Assembly (NCBI RefSeq): GCF_019649055.1
Contig: NW_026570241.1
Coordinates: 620,001-684,000, forward strand
Direction of reading: 5' to 3'
DNA length: 64,000 nucleotides
Source: Paramacrobiotus metropolitanus
Taxonomy: Eukaryota > Tardigrada > Eutardigrada > Parachela > Macrobiotidae
Positions 40,371-51,736 of this stretch are shown piece by piece. Below the pieces are notes generated by a model that made no database searches, was not told the origin of the DNA, and saw only the letters and a list, made by a program, of their open reading frames with translations. Position 1 is the first letter of the stretch; each line of letters opens with the position of its first letter. A program made the position numbers and the translations under genes.

Positions 40371-41651
40371 ATTCAGATCTATATTGCCACGAATGGGATA
40401 CACCAGAACCGGCAAACCAGAAAAGGCTGACCAAAACCAATATTATATCATGAAAGCCCGTATTCGAAAAACCCGGCCAGATAGTATTCATTTCTTTCAA
40501 AACCTCTCCCGCTTCGAACGCCAAAACGGGAGAGTTTTGACTATCTTCACCAAATGCAACTAAATTATTGTAATAATAATTATTATCATCGTGGTATTTT
40601 TAACCAGGCAATGTTGCCACGTAAACCACCTAAAATATAGCTACATTTGTAAAAGAATTGTAGTCATTTCTACTAGTACAGTATTTAAAGTATCAGAATG
40701 AATTTAATTAGCAGACCGTTTAAATTTTACGACAAGAACGACCACATATGAACGTTGTCATCGAAGACAATTTCTGCACGAGTGCCGGTCGACCAAGTGA
40801 CCAAGCTACCGGTACTGTCCAGTGTACGGGATCGACCCGATAGGTGAGCAGGGGACCAAGTTATCGCGGTATTGTCCAGTGTACAGGACCCGATAGGAGA
40901 GCAAGTGACCAAGCTATTGGTATTGTCCAGTGTACAGGACCCGTTAGGTGAACGGGTGACCGAGCGACCGGTATTGTCCAGTGCAGGGAGCCCGTTAGAC
41001 GAACGAATGACCAAGCTACCGGTATTGTCCAGTGTACGGGACCCGTTAGGTGAACGGGTGACCGAGCTACCGGTACTGTCCAGTGCACAGAGCCGGTGAG
41101 GCGACCGAGTGACCAAGCTACCGGTATTGTTCGGTGAACGGGACCCGATAGGTGACCGGATGACCGAGCTACCGGTACTGTCCAGCGCAAATAGCCCGTT
41201 AGGCAAACGAGCTAGCTACCGGTACTGTCCAGTGCATGGATTCTGTCAGGTGAAGGAGTGACCAAACTGCCGGTACTTGCCAGTTTACGGAGACCGTTAG
41301 GTGAACGGGGGACCAAGCTTGCACTACTGTCCAATGCACAGATCCCGTCAAACGAACGAGTGACAGAGCTTCCACTACTCAGATTCATCAGGTTGAGATT
41401 CACAGATTCCTGGATTCAGTTGTGAAAATTTATGGTGATTTGAGAGATCATGAACTGATTAAAAAAATGATATTAAAATAAAACCCGTGTTTTTATATAC
41501 CTCGTAAAATCCGTTTTTTTGCGCTAATACGATGTACCGATTATGTTTCGACGAAATATAAATGTTATTCTAATACATATTCACTAAAAACTAAACAAAG
41601 TGGCCGTTGATCACAAAAAACGCGGAGGCGAAGCCGAGGCTGTTTCTTGTA
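40371..41651 (+). repeat. Composite repeat element, copy 2 (1.28 kb)
   Basis: Same head (from ATTCAGATCTATATTGCC) and tail (to GAAGCCGAGGCTGTTTCTTG, then TA) as copy 1 at 30483-33137, with about 87-90% similarity in the head by eye, and a shorter array of the same 51-bp unit between. Comparison of the copies shows that the array expands or contracts while the ends persist. Confidence 0.8.
40785..41390 (+). repeat. 51-bp minisatellite, about 11-12 units
   Basis: Units such as GTGACCGAGCGACCGGTATT, GTCCAGTGCAGGGAGCCCGT, TAGACGAACGA. More uniform than copy 1 and with a different variant (ACCGGTATTGTCCAG) predominating, which suggests independent homogenisation in each array. Confidence 0.85.
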
Positions 41652-42652
41652 GATTATAGAACACCGTCCTGGTTCTACACTATCTGTATTTGCCGTCCGG
41701 ATTCGCCATATTAGGTGGAGCAGCTGACGATATTACTGCACCGCAATTCGGCAAAAACAAGATAGCAAGGCGTGCTGGTCAGGTAATAGCCAGAATGAGA
41801 CAGCTTTAAAAACTATTTACTTATGGTTGATAATTTCGAGAAAGTACCGTATCCTCCGTGTGCAGGCTACCAATAGTACGACAATATTACGATAACAGAT
41901 GCGTCACGCAACGTAGGTATTTATTATCCCATTCTGTTACAACCACCGAAGCACTCGGGAAAAGAGCTGCGGCGGAAAGTCGCGGTAAACTTTCGTTTAA
42001 CAACTGCGTATCCGTTCCTGCTATCGAAACTTTTTGCTATTCCTGCTCTTGTCTGGCTGAAGATGATCAATTTCGATTGGGATGCACGATCAATTTCGAT
42101 TGGGCTTTGTGGCAACGTCCGTAATGTTAGTACTAGTTGATGTCACTGGTACTGCGGTAGCGAGAATGGTACCGTTACTGGTACAATAGTCAGCTGTAGT
42201 GGTAGCATTTATGTTAAAACACCGGTATTTTTAGCGAACACACAAGAATATTGTAATCTAGCGCCTTTATGCGACTAGGGCTTGCTCATATGTATTTGCA
42301 ATTTTGCAGTGTTGACTTTTATCAACGTTGGCCAACCCATATGACACTGTTCTGGATCACAGATCCGGGCTGCTGAGTGGACGGAAATTACCGAACCTGC
42401 TCTGCTAGCACTGACGAGTAATTTACGAAGACAACATTCGCAGTTACGCACATACAGTCTGTAGTGAGCGGGATCAGTACAGTACAGCTTACCACTGTGC
42501 ACCGTTCGGCGTTTTTAGTGTATCATAATACCACTGTTCGGTGCCAATGGCACAACGGATGGTACGACATCTCAGGGTACTGTGCAAAGTGTGCATCCTC
42601 AGTCATCACGCGTTCAAGACTGAGATGGCTTCCTGGCACTTCGGCAGCCCGT
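41652..42652. other. No gene recognised
   Basis: Contains an 18-bp direct repeat GATCAATTTCGATTGGG at about 42066 and 42090. An 88-codon frame around 41858-42124 (with SCLAEDDQFRLGC) is Cys-containing and follows a possible acceptor, but I could not build a gene from it. Confidence 0.35.
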
Positions 42653-42989
42653 CACTTTGGCCACCCGACACTTCGGCCGCCAGAGTAAGAAAAAATAAGG
42701 AAACATTACAAAACATAAGAAAAAAAAACAGAAGGAAACGTAAGAAAACAAAACTTAAGAAAAACCTGAGAAATGACCACAAAACGGTGTTCGATTTAGC
42801 TATAAAACCTATAATCCTGCTATAATCAAATCCATGCACGGTAATGCATACAGGCACATTATACTCGTACAAATGATAGCTCATTTTCGAATCTGCTGCG
42901 CAAGTGTACGTAATGCATAATATTTTCGAATCAGCCGCGCGGCGCGCACCCGAAGAGTCAGGCAGCCGGAGTGTCATGTGGCCAAAATG
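42653..42989. repeat. Foldback-like inverted repeat, 32-bp arms
   Basis: 42653-42684 (CACTTTGGCCACCCGACACT...) is the near-complement of 42958-42989 (seven or so mismatches in 32). Between them are an A-rich run of AAGAAA units and AT-rich sequence. Possibly a degraded MITE. Confidence 0.55.
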
Positions 42990-43424
42990 GCAAAATACCG
43001 ACGATATAATTTTTATCCAACGGCAACCCTTAGTCCTTAGACACCCCACTGACCACTGATTAGTGCTATCAATGCCTGCTCTTTAATCGGCTCACACTAT
43101 CCGTTTACCATGCCTGCTGTTACTGAAAAAAGGAGGCGATTCACATTGTCCAGAAGCAAGATTTCTGTTTCCCGATATACTGTGAAAAGAAGGGGTTTAC
43201 GATATTGTTCAACACACCTTCCCTGTACTCCTCCAATCATCCTCCCGGAGGGGGTCTGGCTGCACGTAGTGACTATGCAGCCACGTGGTCATAATCCAGA
43301 TTTAACTGGAGTAGTAATCGTTACCGTGAATTATGGTGCATTACAATTATTATTTCAGTTATTTTGGTTAATAGTTTATACGATTATTATCTAACTATCG
43401 ATATCAATATCGTTCGTATTTAAA
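42990..43424. other. Upstream region of the Ig gene
   Basis: No exon. Around 43213-43245 the sequence ACACCTTCCCTGTACT, CTCCAATCATCC resembles part of the 63-bp inverted end of the element at 45326, so a degraded end of that family may lie here. The promoter of the Ig gene should be in this stretch. Confidence 0.45.
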
Positions 43425-44645
43425 ATGGTGTCTTACTATATCTTATCGAGTTTACTGGCCCCTTGCCTCTGTATAACGTTTCAGTTTTCTTGTGCGTGCT
43501 CCGTACAGAGTGAGCGTAGGCACGCCCGAAATACAAGTAGGTTCCTGCATCTTTAATCATAAAATTTCGAATCGTTTGCACATTTTGTTGGGTATTATTA
43601 TATTTTTATTCTTCATACGTATTACTGCCTTTTAAAATAACAAATTGCTCAGATAATCGAATTTTACAGCACTAAATAAAAGTGAAAATATTCAGAAAAT
43701 GAATTTATTATTAATTTACAGACTGTAGTACTGAACATGCTAATGTAAAGTTGTAAACCAAAGAAAGATAAAAGCCATGTTTTATTTTGCATAGTCATCA
43801 ACTTGCTGGATCAGTCCATTTCCACCGGGACTAACGGCATTTACTGTTTACATCTTTCGCAAGACGAAAACGCTTTGCTAAGAAAATTGTCAATCGGAAG
43901 CGTCATCAGGGCTCCAACAGGAAGCACAGTCATTTTTCGGTGTAACGGAAGCAATTTCAACCTTTCTCCGAATCCACAGCCGTCATCATCCCAGTTCATG
44001 TACAATGGCCAATTTTTATACAACTTTACCACGAAACGCCGGCGAAAGCGTGAAAATTTGGAGAATGATTTTATTTGCTGCGATTGTGCGACTCATTGTG
44101 ACACTAAAAAGCTTACACGGAGAACGAGAGTTAGGCAAAATCCTGTTACGAATTCATTCACCGTGGAACTAGACAACTTCTTCCATATGCACAGCGGGAA
44201 ATACGAATGCGTCAGGTTTCGGGACGATCAGTGGGTAGTGACTCATACGTATTTAGTTAGCCCGCAACTGACACCATTAGAAATATTTCAGCCTCCGATG
44301 CGAAATGTGACAAAAAAAGTTGGTGAAAATGTTCACCTTCGGTGTTTCGTCAAATTCTGGGCATTACAAGGGGATCTGGCAAAACGGTTTATGTGGAGGA
44401 ACGAAGAGTATCTCATAAGCGCCCCGGGAATTAGCGCGTTCGGAACGACAGTGGAATCCCGGCAGGGATCGCGATCAGTCTTCCTGACCGAAAACGACCG
44501 AAATTTCAAGTGTAGATGCCTTTCGACTTTGATGATTTTTGACCTAAGGAAGAGTGATTCTGGCAGCTACCAGTGTTGGTTTAAAATCGACGATCTTTTC
44601 CAAGAATGGGTGATGCAAGAAATCTACCTCACTGTTAATGCTTAA
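43425..44645 (+). CDS. Secreted protein with two immunoglobulin-like domains (320 aa)
   Basis: Two exons: 43425-43536 with a signal peptide (MVSYYILSSLLAPCLCITF), and 43795-44645; intron 43537-43794 runs gtaggt to tag and the phase is kept, giving 321 codons with stop. Domain 1: VIFRC for the first Cys and HSGKYEC for the second, with an unusual Cys-rich insert (FICCDCATHCDTK) next to a polybasic RRRKR that could be a furin site. Domain 2: VHLRC, core Trp in RFMW and DSGSYQC. No transmembrane helix or GPI tail at the end (YLTVNA), so it is probably secreted. I cannot name an orthologue; it may act in adhesion or immunity, but that is only a family tendency. Confidence 0.85.
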
Positions 44646-45325
44646 GGTTATTTTTGTGCAGGCAGCGAATTCACGTACCATATTCTTGCACTGATCTGAC
44701 ACATAGACTGGAATCAAGAATACAGAAATGGAAATCGAACGAGGACAGATTTGAAGTACTGTCGGCTGATGTTTGGAATGTGCGTTAATCAGACATACTT
44801 TATGTAGTCCATGCAGACACTACTGTACATCGTACACATCCTTTGTTTTTTTCCTTGATTTAAGCTCCAATATGTCGCAATATGTACGAGTACAAAGCCA
44901 GCTTCGCTCAGCAAATACAGTTCTTTAATTATTCAAAAATAAGGTACAGCCATCGATAATTGTAAGAGGAAACAGAGGTAATAATAATAAGTGGAGTTTA
45001 ATACAGCTTGCATGCCCTAAAGAGTAATTTGAAACCATGGAAAAAGTAAATTAGCTCAAAAAGTTTCAGGAAACTCTTGCAAACAAGGCGCCTTGATGGA
45101 GCAACCGCGCATTGTACGTACTGCCAGCTATTTCACAAGCAGAAGAAACGAAACTAATTTCTGGTTCGCTTTAAACATCCGAAACCAGGTGGTACTCTGT
45201 ATGCGTAAAACAAGTAACGTTGTAACGTTTCAAGGATGGGTGATTTCGATTGCAAACACAAACGGTACACTCAGCCCAAAACACACTGCGTAAGGATGCG
45301 GTTTTTGCTACTAAAACTGCAATAC
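44646..45325. other. No gene recognised
   Basis: 3' flank of the Ig gene and AT-rich spacer; no exon or RNA gene supported. Confidence 0.4.
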
Positions 45326-46054
45326 ATATAGGGGGAAATCGATTGCATATTATACACCTTCCCTGTACTGCTCCAGTCATCCGTATGGATTTTCACGTCA
45401 GGGGTGAACAGGGGTTTTTAAAAGCGCTACATTTATACCTGGACATTGATTGCTACAAAATCGCTTTATCAAGCGTATCTCGGTATGAGTATGAGTGATT
45501 ACCTTCAAACTGCCTTGTATTCGTGGGAAATCTTTTTCCTGTTTTTTTTACATGAAGATTTCATAAAGACCTCAAAGCTAAGCGTTACAGAAAAACGAAT
45601 TTAAAGAACTTCCGGTGCGTGACGCAGGTGGCACCGCCCGGTGTGGCACCGTGATTTGGCTTGCATTTTGAGAGTTTTCGAAATCGTCCATCCTTTTGAT
45701 TTTCGATTTTTGGGCGAAAAAGACGCTTCTGCGCAACTTCGGTTGCAAAGTGAAGAATAAATTAAGGGAATCATTCTACGTGGTAAAATATGCTGTTCTG
45801 AACTAGATTTGTGCACACTTCCACGATTCTGCTTGCGCGATGCACAACAAAATGCAAATTCTACTGTCACTGCAATGACTGCAGCACTTTGATTATCACT
45901 ACGTCTCACATGGTATTCACATGTACCTGCGTAAATGTGCAGGTATAAATGCAGCGCCTTGAAAAACCCTGTTCAGCCATAACGTGGCAAGCCATACGGA
46001 TGACTGGAGCAGTACAGGGAAGGTGTATAATATGCAATCGATTTCCCCCTATAT
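45326..46054. mobile_element. Non-autonomous element with perfect 63-bp terminal inverted repeats
   Basis: 45326-45388 and 45992-46054 are exact reverse complements over 63 bp (outer end ATATAGGGGGAAATCG). The 600-bp interior has no convincing coding frame. The outer TATA makes a TA target duplication of the Tc1/mariner type possible but ambiguous. Perfect arms imply recent movement or strong conversion. A related, degraded end may lie near 43213. Confidence 0.8.
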
Positions 46055-47052
46055 TTTCAACGCACAAATATTTGGTCGTAATGCAATCCTTTCAAAAATT
46101 GATACGGTGTTTGTGAACAGCATCATTCACTGCTGTGTATTGTAATTGGTTTTGCACTAATTTTAAAAATTCAGACCGATAAACTCTTTTATTTCTGTTT
46201 GCCTAGTGATCGTTAGGAACACACTGCTACATACAGAGTACACTACAGGTAAACTCAGATCCGTTACTTGCTCTTTCTCTTTACGGAGTTTCTGGTAAAA
46301 CTGAAACTTGTCACGTTTTCTAGCTTAGCACTCTGGCTGATGATTATTTAAGCGAATTCAGTTTGATAAACTCTGATGACCGTCTGGTGTGGAACAGTGG
46401 TGCAGCTGTTCAGTGTTCGGTGAACTTTTCCGGCTTCGGAAGTGCGACACATAATTTACCGATTTTCTTGCACCGCTTTCACTCTACATCATGTCAATGG
46501 CGCAAAGATCTGGTATGTGTTTGAAAAGTATCTGTCTTGCACACAGCCCTTGCGTATTGAACATATTGCGCAGCGTACGACCGAAATGCTTTCGGAGTAG
46601 AAGTATTTAAATATGCGCACGGATACCTGATTGAAATAGGGGATAGCTTTAACGTTTCAAAATATCACGAAAGGAGAACACGGGTGGTCATGTCAACAAG
46701 AAGACGAAGCTGCCTGAAGGTATTTCAGGTGTAAAAGGGAAGTAAAACGTCTCGGTACAGACCGTGCAGTGTCAGCGGAAGCGTAAAATGTAGGACGAAA
46801 AAGTTATACACACGATCTGTAAGTATTACGTTATGTGAATTAATGTCACTTATGTGTATTTATTAAAAAATCTAATTCATAATGCATACTGCACAAACAA
46901 GCACTGCATTATTCGAACCCAGTCCTGAATTTACAAATAAGTAAGTATGTGTATTTCTGTGACGTGTTGCTTCTCTAGCGTACGTATTACTGGTGTTTAA
47001 CGAGTTGTGGTGACTTGACTAGCCTAGCATATTCTTTTTTAAAGGGAAGACG
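46055..47052. other. No gene recognised upstream of the non-LTR element
   Basis: Mixed sequence; may include the 5' UTR of the non-LTR retrotransposon that becomes coding at 47053. Confidence 0.35.
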
Positions 47053-49908
47053 ATGCCTAACAATCTGCAGTGCCCAAAGTGTCGGACTGTTCTAACCTCG
47101 GAACATTATCTGACAAAACACCTCGAGAACCAGCCCCAGTACTGCAAAAAAGCCCAAGCACGTCAACAACGCTTGGAACCAACACAATCATCGGCACCTG
47201 TCGTCACCGTTTCAGCCCCTAAGCGCGATCTAGCATCCCGCCTTGCAGATCTGCGCAAAACAGTCCACCTACCTGACCACATACCGAAGAGCACCCGTGC
47301 AATCGTGGCAGATGCACTGATTAAGGTACTGGAGAAGGTATCCAGTGAAAACTCTGTTTCGGCCTGGACGGATCTCCTCACCTTCAGCTATGCAGCGCTC
47401 AGGCAGCCAAAAGCAGCCAAAGGGGAAAGATCCCCTTTATCCTTTCCCAATATTGTGCGTCGCAACCTGCTGAACGCCACCACCCCAGAACAGAACTGTG
47501 GAGCTCCGGCTCGCCACCCGCCCCAGCCTACCTCCCGCGAAGATCCATCCCGGACACGAAAACTGGTAAGCCGCAAGCTACAGGACGGAGACGTATCAGG
47601 CGCTGTCAAGCAGCTGATCAGCGAAGAATCCGTGATGCCTCCCACAGAGCAGACATTCGCAGCACTGTTGGAAAAACACCCACCCAACGTGCCTATCAAC
47701 CGCCCGCCCCCGGGTGCAGCAACGCCACTGCCCCCGGAAGTTACCCCTACCGAGATATGCGAAGCCATTCGTGCCTTCCCCAACGGCTCTGCTGCAGGAC
47801 CCGATGGAATGAGGCCGCAATACCTTAAAGAGTTAATCGGTATGAAGCACAACGAACAATCCAAAAAGCTTGCTGATTTATTAGCTGCCGTTGCGAACAT
47901 CATGCTAAAGGAAAAGTTCCCAGGAAATTGCAGATGTCTTCTATGGTGCCAGCCTCTTTGCCTTCAAGAAAAAGGACAGCGGCATCAGGCCTATAGCTGT
48001 CGGATTTTGTCTTCGGCGAATAGTGTGCCGCATCGTGTCATACAGATGTACCCACTTGAATGACGTGCTACGGCCCGTGCAGTTAGGATTTGCGACAAAG
48101 GCGGCGTTGAAGCAGCAGTCCACGGTGCACGGTATTTTATCGAGCACGCTCTTCAAATGGAATCCCCACAAGTCTTTCTAAAGCTGGATGTGAAAAACGC
48201 ATTTAACTCCCTCGATCGAAATTGCATTTTAAAGCTGCGGAAGAACATATGCCGGCGTATTACCACTTCGTGTGGCAGTGCTATGGAACCCCATCAGTGT
48301 TGTTGCACGGATCCCACCAAATCCTTTCCAGGGCGGGCATCCAGCAAGGAGACCCGCTCGGCCCGCTACTGTACTGCCTGTCTACGGTAAAACCACACAA
48401 GAATCTGAAGTCTAAGTTGAAATCCAGTTTCCTTGATGATGATGTACTCGGTGGCGACCCGGACGATGTTTTTGATGATTTGTGTTCGTTAAAGGATGCA
48501 TTGCGGGACTGTGCACTGCTGCTGAACATCAGCAAATGCGAACTAATCGTTCTGGGAGGTTCGGAAGAAGACAAAGAAAAGGTTACAGCTGCATTCCTTG
48601 ATGTGTTTCCTGATCTACAGTGTCCCCAATTACACGAGCTACACTATCTGGGCGCACCGCTACACGACGATGCTACGGCGGGAGCTATTGTTAATGCGAC
48701 AGAGGTTGCAGAAAAAATGACGCAACGCTTGCAAATGATACCAGCACACCAGGCGTTGTACCTCTTAAGATGCAGCATGGGACCAGTCAGGGTGACGTAT
48801 AAACTACGTACGGGTCGATGCTACATGCATAGCGGCCTTTTGCAAGCATTCGACGCGGTAATCCGGGAAAGTCTTTGCACGATTAAACGTTGCCATCACG
48901 GACCAAATGTGGACGCAGGCATCCCTGCCGATCTCCGAGGGCGGTCTTGGAATTCGCAGCATTGAGAAGCTAGCCCTTCCGGCCTTTTTGGCCTCGGCTT
49001 ACTCAATCGCGACGCTGGCATCCGAGACTGCGGACTTTCACCCTGATGAGTACTGCAGCGCGGCAGTAGAGCAATGGCAGGGAATTACAAAAAGGGATGC
49101 GCCGGATGTCAATATTCGCAACCTACAGAAAGTGTGGGATGAACCTCTAATCGCGGAAGCTGTGGAAATGTTGCGGGTTGAAGCCCAGGATGACCTATCC
49201 AGTCAAGCTCGGCTGCGCGGCGTGAGAACAAAAGAGAATGGGGCTTGGCTAGAGGCGTTACCGGCAGCATCACTTGGAAACATGCTGACAGATTCTGCCC
49301 TGAGAATCGCTGTTGGGCTACGCCTTGGAGCTGCTATCGTCACTCCGCACCGTTGCATCTGCGGGGACTGGGTGGACGCCCGAGGCTACCATGGCCTCAG
49401 CTGCAAGAAAAGTCGAGGCAGAAAGCCCAGACACAGCAGCTTGAATGCTGTCTGTAAACGAGCATTCGCATCAGCCGGAATTGAAACAGAGCTTGAACCA
49501 GTGGGCTTATGTCGAACGAATGGCCAACGCCCGGATGGCGTTACGTTAGCACCGTGGGAAAGAGGAAGAATGCTGACGTGGGATGTCACCTGCGTCTGTA
49601 CGGTGGCATTATCGCATATCGTGGCAACATCCGAGCGAGCTGGTGCAGCGGCGGCAAAGGCTGAACAGGATAAGGTAACCAAGTACCAGAACATCACCCC
49701 GGACTACCTGTTCAGCGCTCTGGGCTTTGAAACACTAGGACCAAACGGACCGGAAGCTTCCCGTCTGCTGACGGAAGTGGGTAGAAGGGTACGGCAAGAA
49801 ACTGGCGAGGCAAGAGCACCGGAATACCTGCGCCAGCGTATCAGCATAGAAATCCAGCGCGGGAACGCGGCCTCCGTTCAGGAACAGCTCCACCGGGAGC
49901 AAATTTAG
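47053..49908 (+). pseudogene. Decayed non-LTR retrotransposon (zinc finger, RT, nuclease-like C-terminus)
   Basis: One former polyprotein now in at least five frame segments. From the N-terminus: zinc-finger-like CPKCRTVLTSEHYLTKH...C; a segment with GSAAGPDGMRPQYLKELI typical of RT start; after a shift near 47925, FAFKKKDSGIRPIAVGF; after a shift near 48098, FLKLDVKNAFNSLDR; after one near 48235, AGIQQGDPLGPLLYC and FLDDDVLGG (catalytic YxDD position as FLDD), NISKCELIV; after a shift near 48907-48965, the C-terminal part with RPDGVTLAPW and MLTWDVTC, resembling the restriction-like endonuclease region of R2-type elements. It cannot make a working protein as read. The family is widespread in marine invertebrates as R2-like or unclassified RT genes. 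Confidence 0.85.
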
Positions 49909-50006
49909 ATCAGTTGTTCTCTGTTCTTAGACCTCCGAGGCTGTTTTCTGCTGATTGAGTGTACTGCGTTGTGATGTTAACTGTTGTGTATAAGCTAAAT
50001 GTACCC

Positions 50007-50072
50007 AATAAAATATCAGGCATATTCTTCAACGGACAGGATACGTGATGTTCTTCAACGGACAGGATACGT
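50007..50072 (+). repeat. 3' end of the non-LTR element: AATAAA and 26-bp tandem repeat
   Basis: AATAAA at 50007-50012 is followed by TTCTTCAACGGACAGGATAC repeated with a 26-bp period (50025 and 50051). Short terminal tandem repeats are common 3' ends of non-LTR elements, so the element probably ends near 50072. Confidence 0.6.
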
Positions 50073-51008
50073 ATGGGACAGTGAGAGTGACCGTTTACGG
50101 GCTTGGCTAATCAAAAAATACATTCGATTCAATTCAATAGTTACGCGCAATCGATGTGCTCCTCCTGCGCGTTTTGTGTTAATTTTAATGCTAAATTTTT
50201 GAGCCGCAGACCTTCTGGACAGTTGCCATTTTGTGTCTTGAATTCAGGTTGCATGAGTTGTGTCACAATCGCCTCGATAACCAGGACAAGGATCCTACTT
50301 CCGCTGCGTACCCACCAAAAATATGAGCTAAAAGGTTGCATCATAGGGACTAATTTCTGTGGTATTCCGGCACTGAACATAATCTAATGAAAGAATGATT
50401 GCCTTGCGCGAAATTAATATCGCTACAGAATGTCATAAGAAACACCCAGTGAACAGAATAGCGAATAACCCACAGTATAAGTGATGTTCGCGAGCGATAT
50501 TCTCATTGCGTATAATAAGGCACAGTGCAAACGAACTGCTCGTCCACATTAACTTCTTTCTCCTGGCTGGTTTGTATGCGATTATGCAATTATATGCATA
50601 AAATCCAACGCCTGTTTATTATCGACTGTCTGAATTGCGAGCGAAACAGAAACAGCAGATTCGTGCGCATGTGCAAATCACAGCATTGAGGGTGCGCCCT
50701 GTATGTTTGCAGAGAAGCCAGGGACATACGGCATTAATTATTGTAAACTCGTGTTCTCAACATCCTCTAACACAGCTTGAGTCTTTAGTCTGCCGTTGCC
50801 GAGACTTTGATAAAACCGCTGTGCGCTCATGTCAGTTATGCCACCGCATCGCGCAGGTGATATTACTTACAGCTTTGATCGTCAGTTTGTGACCTTTACC
50901 ATAGCAGGAATGAAGGTCCCAGTTTACCAGTTTGCTTTTGCAGCGGTCGATACCGGCGGCGGCCCTCACATGGGTACTTGCGCGATGCGGTGGCACACCT
51001 GAATCAAT
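50073..51008. other. No gene recognised
   Basis: No exon, RNA gene or shared repeat that I can support. Confidence 0.4.
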
Positions 51009-51064
51009 GAAAAAGATAAAGATCTTCATTTCCATAAATGGAAATGGTGATCTTCATCTTTTTC
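51009..51064. repeat. 27-bp hairpin with 2-nt loop
   Basis: 51009-51035 pairs with 51038-51064 at 24 of 27 positions. Almost a pure palindrome; the loop is too small for a usual microRNA precursor. Confidence 0.75.
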
Positions 51065-51150
51065 CATTACCGTGTCTGCCATCATTATCGCGAGAGCGTT
51101 CGGCTGGCCCGATGTCTTCTCGAGTAGTACGCGGGTGTTGTCGAGTGCCG

Positions 51151-51225
51151 TGGTAAAGTGGACTTTCTGGTAAGACTGTAGTGATACGACTACGTGGACT
51201 TCTTACCAGAACGTCCTCTTTACCA
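51151..51225. ncRNA. Hairpin, candidate small-RNA precursor or tiny MITE
   Basis: 51151-51174 (TGGTAAAGTGGACTTTCTGG...) pairs with 51202-51225 at 22 of 24 positions around a 27-nt loop. Size fits a pre-microRNA, but mobile-element remnants look the same. Strand cannot be decided. Confidence 0.3.
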
Positions 51226-51379
51226 TTCGACGGCGGCCCTCCGTCGGAGGAAGACCTAAGCTCGAAAATACAAGGATACCCCGGTCAACGCGGAGCATCA
51301 CGTGGAAAAGACGGACAGGTAAAAGACCGGAATGCGAATATGTGACCCTTATCGATAAAGGCCACATAGTCCGCTGAGG

Positions 51380-51736
51380 TCAATTTCCGAAATCGGGCTC
51401 GCGGCTTTTGTCGTTGTATCTGGCTTCTGTTGGAACTTTATCGATAATTCGACCGCGAAGTAGTACATAGCTGTTTTTATCCAATACAGAATCGTTCTTT
51501 ATTGTGAGTATTATTACCACATAGTTGTATTTTTTCGCAGACTGTGTATTCAACAAGCGTCGACAAAGGGCTCTTTTCAATGAAACATCCCAGGCATCCG
51601 TCGTTTCCATCCGGATGCCCGGGATATTCCTTTGAAAATTGTTAAAACAGATTGCCCAGTTTACCTCGCAACCAGAAAGGTGGTTCTGGTTATACTCTGC
51701 TGCATCAAAATACCGAAAACTTAACGGTTTTTGCAT
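51380..51736 (-). CDS. Hypothetical 118-aa frame
   Basis: Starts at a real ATG (51736) and reads MQKPLSFRYFDAAEYNQNH with mixed composition and no known domain, signal peptide or membrane helix. It overlaps the hairpin at 51574-51638, whose palindrome constrains part of the reading. Could be chance. Confidence 0.2.
   Translation of the reverse strand: MQKPLSFRYFDAAEYNQNHLSGCEVNWAICFNNFQRNIPGIRMETTDAWDVSLKRALCRRLLNTQSAKKYNYVVIILTIKNDSVLDKNSYVLLRGRIIDKVPTEARYNDKSREPDFGN
51574..51638. ncRNA. Hairpin, best candidate microRNA-like precursor
   Basis: Arms 51574-51600 and 51612-51638 pair at 23 of 27 positions, with some mismatches readable as G-U, around an 11-nt loop. Total 65 nt, a typical animal pre-microRNA size. 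No homologous microRNA is recognised. Confidence 0.3.

Noticed and set aside
43110-43394. 94-codon frame with ATG before the Ig gene
   Set aside because: Overlaps a degraded transposon end and has no family or supporting splice sites.
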